From the NCBI GenBank assembly GCA_016709225.1, contig JADJEE010000012.1:372001-436000 (forward strand): a DNA stretch of 64,000 nt, read 5' to 3'. The stretch's first letter is position 1. Every line of letters starts with the position of its first letter. Shown here one piece after another: positions 46,588 through 54,002 of the stretch. The notes under the pieces were generated by a model. That model saw nothing but the letters and a program-made list of their open reading frames with translations, did not search any database and was not told the DNA's origin. The DNA comes from Deltaproteobacteria bacterium (GTDB lineage Bacteria > Myxococcota_A > Polyangia > Nannocystales > Nannocystaceae). The translations under genes were made by a program, and so were the position numbers.

Positions 46588-46703
46588 GGTGGTGCGCGGC
46601 CACGGTGGTGCCGTGGCTTCGTGGGTCCATCCTAGCGCCCAGGCGTTACGCCCCACCAGCGCGGGGCATCCCCATGCAGTAACATCCGCGCCGGAGACCT
46701 CCG

Positions 46704-46958
46704 ATGTCCGAGCTCGACCCCGACCAGCGCGTGCAGCTCGAAGCCGCCGCGTTCCGAAGCCTCATCACGCACCTGCAGGGGCGCACCGACGTGCAGAACA
46801 TCGACCTCATGAACCTCGCGGGCTTCTGTCGCAACTGCCTCAGCAAGTGGTACGCCACCGCGGCGCAGGAGCGTGGCATCGAGCTCGAACTCGACGCCGC
46901 CAAGCAGGTCGTCTACGGCATGCCCTACGCCGAGTGGAAGGCGAAGCACCAGAAGTGA
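46704..46958 (+). CDS. DUF1244 family protein
   Basis: 84 residues, full length for the family. Key region: IDLMNLAGFCRNCLSKWY (CxxC near the middle), then PYAEWKAKHQ at the C-terminus. DUF1244 proteins are small helical proteins of unknown function, conserved in proteobacteria. GGAG lies about eight bases upstream. Its stop overlaps the next start (GTGA), so it is coupled to the YjbQ gene. Confidence 0.92.
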   Translation: MSELDPDQRVQLEAAAFRSLITHLQGRTDVQNIDLMNLAGFCRNCLSKWYATAAQERGIELELDAAKQVVYGMPYAEWKAKHQK

Positions 46959-47383
46959 GCAGCGGACGGCACGCACGCGTCTCGCTGGAGATCGCGACGC
47001 CGGGTCGGGGCATGCAGGACCTCACCGATCGCGTGAACGCGGCGGTCGCGGGCAGCGGCGTGCGCGAGGGGTTGTGCTGCGTGTTCGTGCACCACACCAG
47101 TGCGTCGTTGATCTTGTGCGAGAACGCGGATCCGCAGGTCCGTGGTGATCTCGAGGCGTTCGCCGCACGCCTGGTCCCCGACGGCGATCCCTTGTTCCGC
47201 CACGTCGACGAAGGCGACGACGACATGCCCGCCCACGTGCGCACGGTGTTGACCCACGCCTCGCTCACGATCCCGGTGGTCGACGGCCGCTGCGATCTGG
47301 GCACCTGGCAGGGCGTGTACCTGTGGGAGCACCGCACCGCCGCGCATCGGCGCCGCATCACCATCTCCGTGATGGGAGCCTGA
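46955..47383 (+). CDS. YjbQ/UPF0047 family enzyme (secondary thiamine phosphate synthase fold)
   Basis: 142 residues from GTG 46955. Conserved motifs: FVHHTSASLILCENAD (metal-binding His pair) and GTWQGVYLWEHR near the end, with the central HVDEGDDDMPAHV. Such proteins have weak thiamine phosphate synthase activity in vitro, but their true role is debated. Start overlaps the DUF1244 stop and its own stop lies two bases before ttcA, so the three genes form a tight unit. Confidence 0.92.
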   Translation: MSSGRHARVSLEIATPGRGMQDLTDRVNAAVAGSGVREGLCCVFVHHTSASLILCENADPQVRGDLEAFAARLVPDGDPLFRHVDEGDDDMPAHVRTVLTHASLTIPVVDGRCDLGTWQGVYLWEHRTAAHRRRITISVMGA

Positions 47384-47385
47384 CG

Positions 47386-48207
47386 ATGGCACTCGACGAA
47401 GGCGAGATGCTGGTGCGCGAGCTCTCGCGGACCATGACCCGCACAATCTCGACGTGGTCACTCGTCGAGCCCGGCGATCGCATCATGGTGGCGCTCTCGG
47501 GCGGGAAGGACAGCTACACGCTGTTCGACCTGCTGTGGCGTGCACACGCCCGTGCGCCGTTCGACTTCGAGCTGGTCGGCGTCCACCTCGATCAGGGGCA
47601 ACCGGGCTACGACGGCGCGCCGTTGGTCGGCTGGTTGGAGCGCTTCGGCAAGCCGTTCGAGATCGTGCACCGCGACACCTACTCGAAGGTCATCGAGGTC
47701 GTGCCCGCCGGCAAGACCTACTGCGCCGCGTGTTCCCGCATGCGTCGCGGGATCCTCTACGACGTGGCCGAGCGCCTCGGCTGCAACAAGATTGCGCTCG
47801 GCCACCACCGCGACGACGCGCTCGAGACCACCCTGCTGAACCTCTTCTACGCAGGTCGTCTGCAGGCGATGCCGGCGATCTACACCACCGACGACGGCCG
47901 CTTCCGGGTCATCCGCCCGCTCATCGAGTGCGCCGAGCGGGACATCGCAGACCATGCGGTGCGCGTCGGCTACCCCATCCTGCCGTGCAACCTGTGCGGA
48001 TCGCAGGACGGCCTGCGTCGCGACCGCATGACCGCACTGCTCGACGAGCTCGAACGCGACAACCCCCACGTGCGGTCCGTGATGCTGAACGCGCTGCGCA
48101 ACGTGCAGCCGAGCCACCTGCTCGACCCCGCCGTGCGTCGGGTCGAGGTGCCCGCGAAGGCACCGCGGGGTCTGCCCCTGCACCGCGCCGCCGACGACGA
48201 CGCCTAG
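47386..48207 (+). CDS. ttcA: tRNA 2-thiocytidine(32) synthetase TtcA
   Basis: 273 residues from ATG 47386. The PP-loop SGGKDSYT activates the tRNA, and TYCAACSRMRRG provides two Fe-S cluster cysteines, with the third in PCNLCGSQ. The GHHRDDALET motif completes the ATP site. TtcA makes s2C at tRNA position 32 with an [4Fe-4S] cluster. Fe-S chemistry places it in the cytosol. It is the third gene of the DUF1244-YjbQ-TtcA run; no direct link between these activities is known to me. Confidence 0.95.
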   Translation: MALDEGEMLVRELSRTMTRTISTWSLVEPGDRIMVALSGGKDSYTLFDLLWRAHARAPFDFELVGVHLDQGQPGYDGAPLVGWLERFGKPFEIVHRDTYSKVIEVVPAGKTYCAACSRMRRGILYDVAERLGCNKIALGHHRDDALETTLLNLFYAGRLQAMPAIYTTDDGRFRVIRPLIECAERDIADHAVRVGYPILPCNLCGSQDGLRRDRMTALLDELERDNPHVRSVMLNALRNVQPSHLLDPAVRRVEVPAKAPRGLPLHRAADDDA

Positions 48208-48239
48208 CCGGTCGGCGCCAGGCCAGCCCATGCGGGCGA

Positions 48240-48253
48240 TGCATACTCATGCA
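48240..48253. promoter_or_regulatory. ARG-box-like palindrome TGCAT-N4-ATGCA upstream of argG
   Basis: TGCATACTCATGCA has 5-bp perfect arms with a 4-base centre, the same geometry as the ArgR site TGAAT-N4-ATTCA. It lies 90 bases before argG. A similar dyad follows at 48324-48337. No argR is in the window, so ArgR binding is inference. Confidence 0.45.
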
Positions 48254-48323
48254 TCCTCGATGCTCTCATGCGCAAATCTTGGCTGCCCAAGGCCGTTTCG
48301 CTTGCTTTGACCTGCATGCATGC

Positions 48324-48337
48324 GGCATATCCATGCG
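48324..48337. promoter_or_regulatory. Second GCAT-N4-ATGC dyad immediately before argG
   Basis: GGCATATCCATGCG has 4-bp arms and a 4-base centre, ending six bases before the argG ATG at 48344. An 8-bp palindrome TGCATGCA sits at 48313-48320. Position at the start codon would suit repression of translation initiation or transcription. Confidence 0.4.
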
Positions 48338-48343
48338 ACGTCC

Positions 48344-49585
48344 ATGGGCATCCGCGACTTCGAAGGCCAGACCCTCGGCTTGTGCGTCTCCGGCGGGCTC
48401 GACAGCCGCACCGTCACGCGTCGCCTGCTCGATGCGGGTTGCCAGGTGGTGTGTTTCACCGCCGATCTCGGCCAGCCCGACGAGCAGGACATCACCGACG
48501 TCCAGCGGCGCATGGAAGCGGTCGGCGCAGAGTCGGTCATCGTCGACCTCAAGCCGCAGATGGCCGAGGCCTGCTTCGCCACCATCAAGGCGCTGGCGCA
48601 GTACGACGGTGGCTACTGGAACACCACCGGCATTGCGCGGGCAGTGACGGTGCACGGCCTGCTGGGCCCCATGCAGGCGCGCGGCTGCGGCGTGCTGGTC
48701 CACGGCGCCACCGGTCGCGGCAACGACCAGATCCGCTTCGAGCGCTACACCAACGTGCTCGCGCCCCAGATGAAGGTCTACGCGCCGTGGCGCGACCCCG
48801 CCATGCTCGCGCAGTTCCCCGGGCGGACGCAGATGGTCGCGTATCTGCAGCAGCTCGGCCTCGAGGCCAACCTGGTGCGCAAGCGCTACTCGACCGACGC
48901 CAACCTCGCAGGCCTCAGCCACGAGGCCGAGGACCTCGAGGACATCGAGACCTCGTGCCTGATCGTGGAGCCGATCATGTGCGTCTGGCCGCAGCGGGCC
49001 CCCGACCACGTCGAGACGGTGACGTTGAGCTTCGAGCGCGGCCGTTGCGTCGCCATCGACGGCGGCTTCGCAACGGCGCTCGAGATCATGCAGCAGGCGA
49101 ACGCAATCGGCGGTCGCAACGGGGTCGGGCTCGCCAACGCGCTGGAGAACCGCATCATCGGCACCAAGAGCCGTGGCGTGTACGAGGCGCCCGGCATGGA
49201 GCTGCTGGCATGCGGCCTACGGGCGATCTACCAGGCGGTGCTCGACCGTCGTGCGACCGCGCTGTTCGGACAGATGTCGCGGCTGGTCGCGGATGCGACC
49301 TACGACGGGCGGCTGTTCGATCCCTCGGCACGAGCCGCGCTCGCGTGCATCGACGTGCTCGCCGAGCCCGCCACCGGTGTGGTCGAGCTCGGGCTCTACA
49401 AGGGCAACGTGTTCGTCCAGCGGGTTCGCGAGGTCGCGGCATCGCTGTACAACCCCGCCGATGCGTCGATGGAGGCCAGCGACGGGCTCGATCCACGCAG
49501 CAGCCAGGGCTTCGTGGAGATCCAGCGCGCCGAGGCGGTCGCGCTGGCGCGCGCCGGGCAGATCCGGCCGCCCGAGCGCTTCTGA
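48344..49585 (+). CDS. argG: Argininosuccinate synthase
   Basis: 413 residues from ATG 48344 (MGIRDFEGQTLGLCVSGG). The ATP PP-loop reads SGGLDSRTV (usually SGGLDT). TTGIARAVTVHGLL, HGATGRGNDQIRFE and KVYAPWRD follow in the family order; the C-terminal half is complete. It joins citrulline and aspartate to argininosuccinate, the penultimate step of arginine synthesis. The sequence is a divergent type compared with the common ArgG. Candidate ARG-box dyads lie upstream. Arginine breakdown genes arcA-arcC are 18 kb away. Confidence 0.88.
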   Translation: MGIRDFEGQTLGLCVSGGLDSRTVTRRLLDAGCQVVCFTADLGQPDEQDITDVQRRMEAVGAESVIVDLKPQMAEACFATIKALAQYDGGYWNTTGIARAVTVHGLLGPMQARGCGVLVHGATGRGNDQIRFERYTNVLAPQMKVYAPWRDPAMLAQFPGRTQMVAYLQQLGLEANLVRKRYSTDANLAGLSHEAEDLEDIETSCLIVEPIMCVWPQRAPDHVETVTLSFERGRCVAIDGGFATALEIMQQANAIGGRNGVGLANALENRIIGTKSRGVYEAPGMELLACGLRAIYQAVLDRRATALFGQMSRLVADATYDGRLFDPSARAALACIDVLAEPATGVVELGLYKGNVFVQRVREVAASLYNPADASMEASDGLDPRSSQGFVEIQRAEAVALARAGQIRPPERF

Positions 49586-49608
49586 CGGAACGCCAAGGTC
49601 CGGGCGCA

Positions 49609-50253
49609 CTACCGGCCGACGGCCGCCGTGGCGCGCACCGGCGACGCGCACGCGAAGCTGCCGAAGCCGGTGCCGACCACCGAGCAACGACCGTCGCCGC
49701 CGCAGCTCGAGCCCTCGGGATAGGGCGCGCCGGCGTCGGTCATCAGCGCGACGCAGTCGTCATCGTTCGAGCACTCGCCCGAGCACGCGGTGCCGAAGCA
49801 GAGGTTGTCGTACTGGTTGAAGTCCCAGCAGACCCCGCTGATGCACTCGCCGTCGCCGCTGCACTCGTCGCCGATCTCGAGCGTGCCGCTGCCACCGCTG
49901 CTCGACTCGCCGCCGCTCGAGCTCCCGCCCGAGCTGCTGCCCGACGAGCCGACGCCCGACGAGCCGCCGGCGGTGGTGTCGCTGCCCGACGAGGCATCAC
50001 CACCGGTCGACGCGTCGGTGGTCGCCGTGCCGGTCGTGTCGCCGGCGCTCGCGGTCGCGGTCGCGGGGCCGGTGGAGTCCCCGGCGGTGGTACCGAACGT
50101 GGTCGACTGCGTGGTCCCGGTGATGTCCGAGGTCATGCCGGAGCTGCCACCGGTGCTGCCGCCGGAGGTCTCGTCGGCGGGGACGCCATCGTCGCTGCAT
50201 GCCAGTGGCAGCAGCGACGCGCACAGACCGAACACACGCAGGGTCGAAGTCAT
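49609..50253 (-). CDS. Surface lipoprotein with long Ser/Gly/Thr linker
   Basis: 214 residues from ATG 50253. The signal MTSTLRVFGLCASLLPLAC ends in a lipobox. About 95 residues of Gly/Ser/Thr-rich linker (STGGSSGMTSDITG and SSGGSSSGGESSSGG) extend it away from the membrane. A C-terminal Cys-rich module of about 80 residues (GDECSGDGECISGVCWDF, CSGECSNDDDC) follows. The pattern matches myxobacterial display proteins with a folded tip. It is convergent with argG, 23 bases away. Confidence 0.85.
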   Translation of the reverse strand: MTSTLRVFGLCASLLPLACSDDGVPADETSGGSTGGSSGMTSDITGTTQSTTFGTTAGDSTGPATATASAGDTTGTATTDASTGGDASSGSDTTAGGSSGVGSSGSSSGGSSSGGESSSGGSGTLEIGDECSGDGECISGVCWDFNQYDNLCFGTACSGECSNDDDCVALMTDAGAPYPEGSSCGGDGRCSVVGTGFGSFACASPVRATAAVGR

Positions 50254-50338
50254 CCCGGCATGATGCACGAGCGACACGCCGGCGGGCAACCGCGACACGC
50301 CGGCGCGCCGCGGTGGCGAAGGCGCGTCAGATGCTCCG

Positions 50339-51424
50339 TCAGGGGCTACGCAGGGTGCTGACGCTCGCGCCGCGGATCGCGAGCACCTCGGTGGGTCCGC
50401 CGTAGTGGGCGGCGAGCCCAACATCGATTCGCCACACGCGCTCGTTGCAGCCCGCGTTGATGCCCTGCTTCTGCACCGTGTGACCCACCACCAAGCGCGC
50501 CACGCCGAGGCCCTGTAGCGCACGGCCGAGTCGCTCGCAGGTACCAGGCGCCTCGGCCAGCGAGAACTCGCGGGTCCACAGCGGGGCCTCGGGATCCATG
50601 ATCGCCGCGACCGTCGCAGACGGGTCGGCGAGCTCGCCTCGCAACAACGCGCGCACGTCCTGGTCGAGTCGACCGAGCGCAGGCACGTGCTCGGGCAGGA
50701 TGCCGCCGTGCACGAACGCCGTGTCGCCGACGATTGCGACGATGTGGCGTTGCGCCAGCCGTCGCGCCCACGGACCGCCGGGGGCGAACGCGGCCGCTCG
50801 TCCGCGGAGCTCCGGTGCGGCGTCGGCCCGCGCCACAGCGCCAGCGACTTCGCCGTCGAAGTCGTGGGCGCCGCCCTCGGTGACATAGCGGAAGTCACCG
50901 AGCGCGTTCATGATCTCGTGGTTCCCATTGAGGACGATCATCGCGCCGCCAGCCCGCGCAGCTTCGTCTTCGAGCCTCGCGAGCAGCTCGAGGATCTCGC
51001 GCTCGTGGTCACCGCGATCGAGCTGGTCGCCGGTTTGGACCACCACGGTGGTGCCACCGCTCCAGTGATCGGCGGCATCGAGCACGCCGGCCAACCGGAG
51101 CGCCCTTCGTGTGGCGTCGACATCGCCGTGGAGATCGCCGATGGCCACGATGCGATCGGCCGCCGCTCGTCGCACCTCGGCGAGCGCGTCGCTGGACGAA
51201 TCGCGCGCGCCCACGCCTGCAGCCTCGCCCGCCGCCGCGGGTGTGCCCGAGCGCTCACCAGGTCCCGAGCCTTGCGCGGGGCTCGCGGAGTTCGCCCCCG
51301 CGCGCACGGCCGCGCCGCTCGCCGCATCGCCCTGTGGCCCCGCCGATGATCGGCTGCACGCAGCCGTACACAGCCACACCAGCACCGTCGCTCGAATTCC
51401 GCGCCACACACGCACGTCCATCAT
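50339..51424 (-). CDS. PPP-family metallophosphatase lipoprotein (Shewanella-like type)
   Basis: 361 residues from ATG 51424 (or 51421). The signal ends WLCTAAC, a lipobox, then a Gly/Ala/Ser linker. The phosphatase domain (about residues 80-350) has GDLHGDVDATRRAL, VVVQTGDQLDRGD, IVLNGNHEIMN, and later VHGGI and VVGHTVQ, the full PPP-type metal set of Shewanella-like phosphatases. It would act outside the inner membrane, so phosphoproteins of the envelope or small phosphoesters are candidates. It is divergent from the HD-GYP regulator. Confidence 0.9.
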   Translation of the reverse strand: MMDVRVWRGIRATVLVWLCTAACSRSSAGPQGDAASGAAVRAGANSASPAQGSGPGERSGTPAAAGEAAGVGARDSSSDALAEVRRAAADRIVAIGDLHGDVDATRRALRLAGVLDAADHWSGGTTVVVQTGDQLDRGDHEREILELLARLEDEAARAGGAMIVLNGNHEIMNALGDFRYVTEGGAHDFDGEVAGAVARADAAPELRGRAAAFAPGGPWARRLAQRHIVAIVGDTAFVHGGILPEHVPALGRLDQDVRALLRGELADPSATVAAIMDPEAPLWTREFSLAEAPGTCERLGRALQGLGVARLVVGHTVQKQGINAGCNERVWRIDVGLAAHYGGPTEVLAIRGASVSTLRSP

Positions 51425-51497
51425 CCTACCTGCACTTCGCGCGCAGCGGATCACGCTTCGATCTGGCGGCCCATACCGATATCCTCGTGGACTGCGA

Positions 51498-52619
51498 ATG
51501 TCCGCCGTTGCGATTCCACCTGGCGCGATCGGGCGCGTACTCCTCGTCGACGACGAGGTCGCGATCCGCCGGGTCATGGACCGGCTCCTGACGGCCGAGG
51601 GGTTCGCGGTCCTGCACGCCGACAGCGGCGAGCAGGCGCTCGAGCTGGTGTGGCAGACCCAGGTCGACACCATCGTGCTCGACATGCGGATGCCAGGGAT
51701 GTCCGGCCTCGAGGTCTGCCGCCGACTACGTGCGGACGCTCGCACGGAACACACGCCGGTGGTGTTCGTGACCGGCATGTCCGACCGGGAGTTCCGCCGC
51801 GAGGCGCTGCAGGCCGGCGCGACCGACTTCCTCGGCAAGCCATTCGACGAGGTCGAGCTGCTGGCACGCCTGCGCAACGCCGTCCGCATCAAGCTCTACT
51901 ACGACGGGCTCGCGCGCGAGCGCACCGACCTGCGCGGCGCGGTCGAGCGGCAGCTGGTGGAGCTCGACGCCGCGAGCTCGCGGCTCGAGCGACTCCAGCA
52001 GGAGCTCGCAGTCGCACGACACGAGACCATCGAGCGTCTCGCCCGCGCCGCCGAGTACCGCGACGACGAGACCGCGGCGCACCTGCATCGCATGAGTCAC
52101 TACTGCCATCTGCTCGGTCGCAAGGCCGGCCTCGAGGACTACACCTGCGAGATGCTGCGGATCGCGAGTCCGATGCACGACGTCGGCAAGATCGGCATCC
52201 CCGATCACATCCTCCTCAAGCCCGGCCGCTTGAGCGCCGACGAGTACCAGATCATGAAGCAGCATGCGGAGATCGGCTTCCGCATCATCTCGGGCTCGAA
52301 CTCCGAGCTGGTCACCTTCGCGGCAACCATCGCGCACACCCACCACGAGCAGTGGGCGGGCACCGGCTATCCCCAGGGGCTGCGCGGCGAGGAGATCCCC
52401 ATCGAGGGTCGCATCGCCGCGGTCGCCGACGTCTTCGATGCGTTGACCAGCGCCCGTCCCTACAAGAAGGCGTGGCCGATCTCCGAGGCCGTCGCCCACC
52501 TCGAGGCGGGTGCCGGCGCGCACTTCGATCCCGAACTGACGCGGCTGTTCGTGGGTGCGATGGACGAAGTGCTCGCGATCCGCGAGCGCTTCTCCGACGA
52601 ACCCACCCGCGCGTCCTAG
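51498..52619 (+). CDS. Response regulator with HD-GYP output domain
   Basis: 373 residues from ATG 51498. The receiver domain (about 10-130) has VLLVDDE, VLDMRMPGMSG (phospho-Asp) and LGKPFDE (Lys), all intact. A coiled-coil linker follows (about 140-175, ELDAASSRLERLQQELAV). The HD-GYP domain (about 175-365) shows HLHRMSHYC, MHDVGKIGIPD, THHEQWAGTGYPQGL (GYP motif) and ADVFDALTS. It should hydrolyse cyclic di-GMP when phosphorylated by an unlinked histidine kinase. Cytosolic. Confidence 0.94.
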   Translation: MSAVAIPPGAIGRVLLVDDEVAIRRVMDRLLTAEGFAVLHADSGEQALELVWQTQVDTIVLDMRMPGMSGLEVCRRLRADARTEHTPVVFVTGMSDREFRREALQAGATDFLGKPFDEVELLARLRNAVRIKLYYDGLARERTDLRGAVERQLVELDAASSRLERLQQELAVARHETIERLARAAEYRDDETAAHLHRMSHYCHLLGRKAGLEDYTCEMLRIASPMHDVGKIGIPDHILLKPGRLSADEYQIMKQHAEIGFRIISGSNSELVTFAATIAHTHHEQWAGTGYPQGLRGEEIPIEGRIAAVADVFDALTSARPYKKAWPISEAVAHLEAGAGAHFDPELTRLFVGAMDEVLAIRERFSDEPTRAS

Positions 52620-52639
52620 TGTGTTGGGTCCGCGGTGTC

Positions 52640-53038
52640 TCAGTACGGCTGCTGGCCGTCGTCGTCGTCGTCGCCACCCGACGACGTCCGATCGCGAGCT
52701 TGTTCGCGCTCGAGATCCTCGAGCGCCTCCACGGTGTAGCGCGTGGTCGGCTCGCTGCGCAGGCGTGCGAATGGGATCGGCTCGCCGGTCTCCTCGCAGA
52801 TGCCATAGTCGCCCTCGCGCATGCGCATGAGTGCGGCGTCGATCTCCGCCAACCGGCAGCGCTCGTGATGACCCTGCCGCAGCTCCCGTTCGATGCGGGC
52901 GTCCTCGGCCGCACGGTCCTGCACGTCACCGGTGTCGTTGGCGTGCTCGGGGCGGCCGACGCGTTCGCGGATGAGGTCGCGCTCCTGCTCGAGCTGCTCG
53001 CGGAGCAGCGCGAGCTGGCTGGCGTCGAGGTGTTCCAC
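52640..53038 (-). CDS. DksA/TraR-like protein lacking most zinc cysteines
   Basis: 132 residues. An N-terminal coiled coil (LREQLEQERDLIRERVG) carries the acidic DAALMRM region. The zinc-finger position reads YGICEETGEPIPFARL, then PTTRYT, leaving one of the four family cysteines. Such Cys-poor DksA-like proteins occur in myxobacteria and are thought to keep the fold without zinc. They bind the RNA polymerase secondary channel and modulate rRNA and stress promoters, with or without ppGpp. An acidic D-rich tail is present. Confidence 0.88.
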   Translation of the reverse strand: MEHLDASQLALLREQLEQERDLIRERVGRPEHANDTGDVQDRAAEDARIERELRQGHHERCRLAEIDAALMRMREGDYGICEETGEPIPFARLRSEPTTRYTVEALEDLEREQARDRTSSGGDDDDDGQQPY

Positions 53039-53116
53039 GGTGAGGGCACGCTACCACGGGCGCGACGCAGCGGCCGCGATTGCCGACACGGCGGAGTCGC
53101 GGGCAGCATCGCCGGC

Positions 53117-53953
53117 ATGCTCGATGCGGAGGTTCACGCACTCGTCACCGAGGCGGCACGGGAGCCGGGGCCAGTGCTCGTGCTGACCGGCGCCGGGGTC
53201 TCCGCCGAGAGCGGCATCCCGACCTTCCGCGGCGCGGAGGGCTACTGGACCGTCGGCTCGCGCAACTACCACCCGCAAGAGCTCGCGACCGCAGCGGCGT
53301 TCGCCGCGATGCCCCGCGACGTCTGGCGCTGGTACCTGCACCGGCTCGCGATCTGCCGCCGCGCAGAACCCAACGCCGCCCACGTCGCCCTCGCGACGCT
53401 CGAGCGCCGCGTCGGCGACCGCTTCGTGCTGGTGACGCAGAACGTCGATGGCCTGCACCTGCGAGCGGGCAACTCGCCGGCCAGGACACTGCAGATCCAC
53501 GGCAACATCGAGTTCATGCGCTGCGCACGGGGCTGCAGCACCGCGCTGACGCCGATCCCCGACGACGTGGTGCCGGCATCGATCGACGCGCCGCTGTCCG
53601 ACGACGCATGGGCGCAGCTGAGCTGTCGCCGCTGCGGCGCACCGGCGCGGCCCCACGTACTGTGGTTCGACGAGTTCTACGACGAGGCGCTCATGCGGGC
53701 GCAGAGCGCGATCGGACACGCCCGCGACGCATCGCTGCTCGTCGTCGTCGGCACCGCTGGCGCCACCAACCTGCCGCTGCAGATCGCCAACGTCGTCGCG
53801 CGCCTGGGCCGCCCGATCGTCGACGTCAACGTCGACATCGACCCCTTCGCCGACCTCGCGCGCCGTAGCGGCGGTGCACACCTCCGCCTGCGTGCCAGCG
53901 AGGCCGTGCCACTGCTCGCGGATGCGGTGGCGACGGCGTTCGAGCAGGTCTAG
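53117..53953 (+). CDS. Sirtuin (SIR2 family NAD-dependent deacylase)
   Basis: 278 residues from ATG 53117. Motifs: VLTGAGVSAESGIPTFRG (NAD site), TQNVDGLH (catalytic region), IHGNIEFMRC (catalytic His), two zinc cysteine pairs (CARGC, CRRC), VVVGTAGATNLP and VDVNVD. It removes acyl groups from lysines with NAD. Substrates are unknown, acetyl-CoA synthetase being a common target in bacteria. It is encoded divergently from the DksA-like gene, with a 78-base gap. Confidence 0.94.
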   Translation: MLDAEVHALVTEAAREPGPVLVLTGAGVSAESGIPTFRGAEGYWTVGSRNYHPQELATAAAFAAMPRDVWRWYLHRLAICRRAEPNAAHVALATLERRVGDRFVLVTQNVDGLHLRAGNSPARTLQIHGNIEFMRCARGCSTALTPIPDDVVPASIDAPLSDDAWAQLSCRRCGAPARPHVLWFDEFYDEALMRAQSAIGHARDASLLVVVGTAGATNLPLQIANVVARLGRPIVDVNVDIDPFADLARRSGGAHLRLRASEAVPLLADAVATAFEQV

Positions 53954-54002
53954 AGCGTCCGCCCGCCCGGGCGCTCTGGTACTGTCGTTGGGACTGACCG
54001 CC

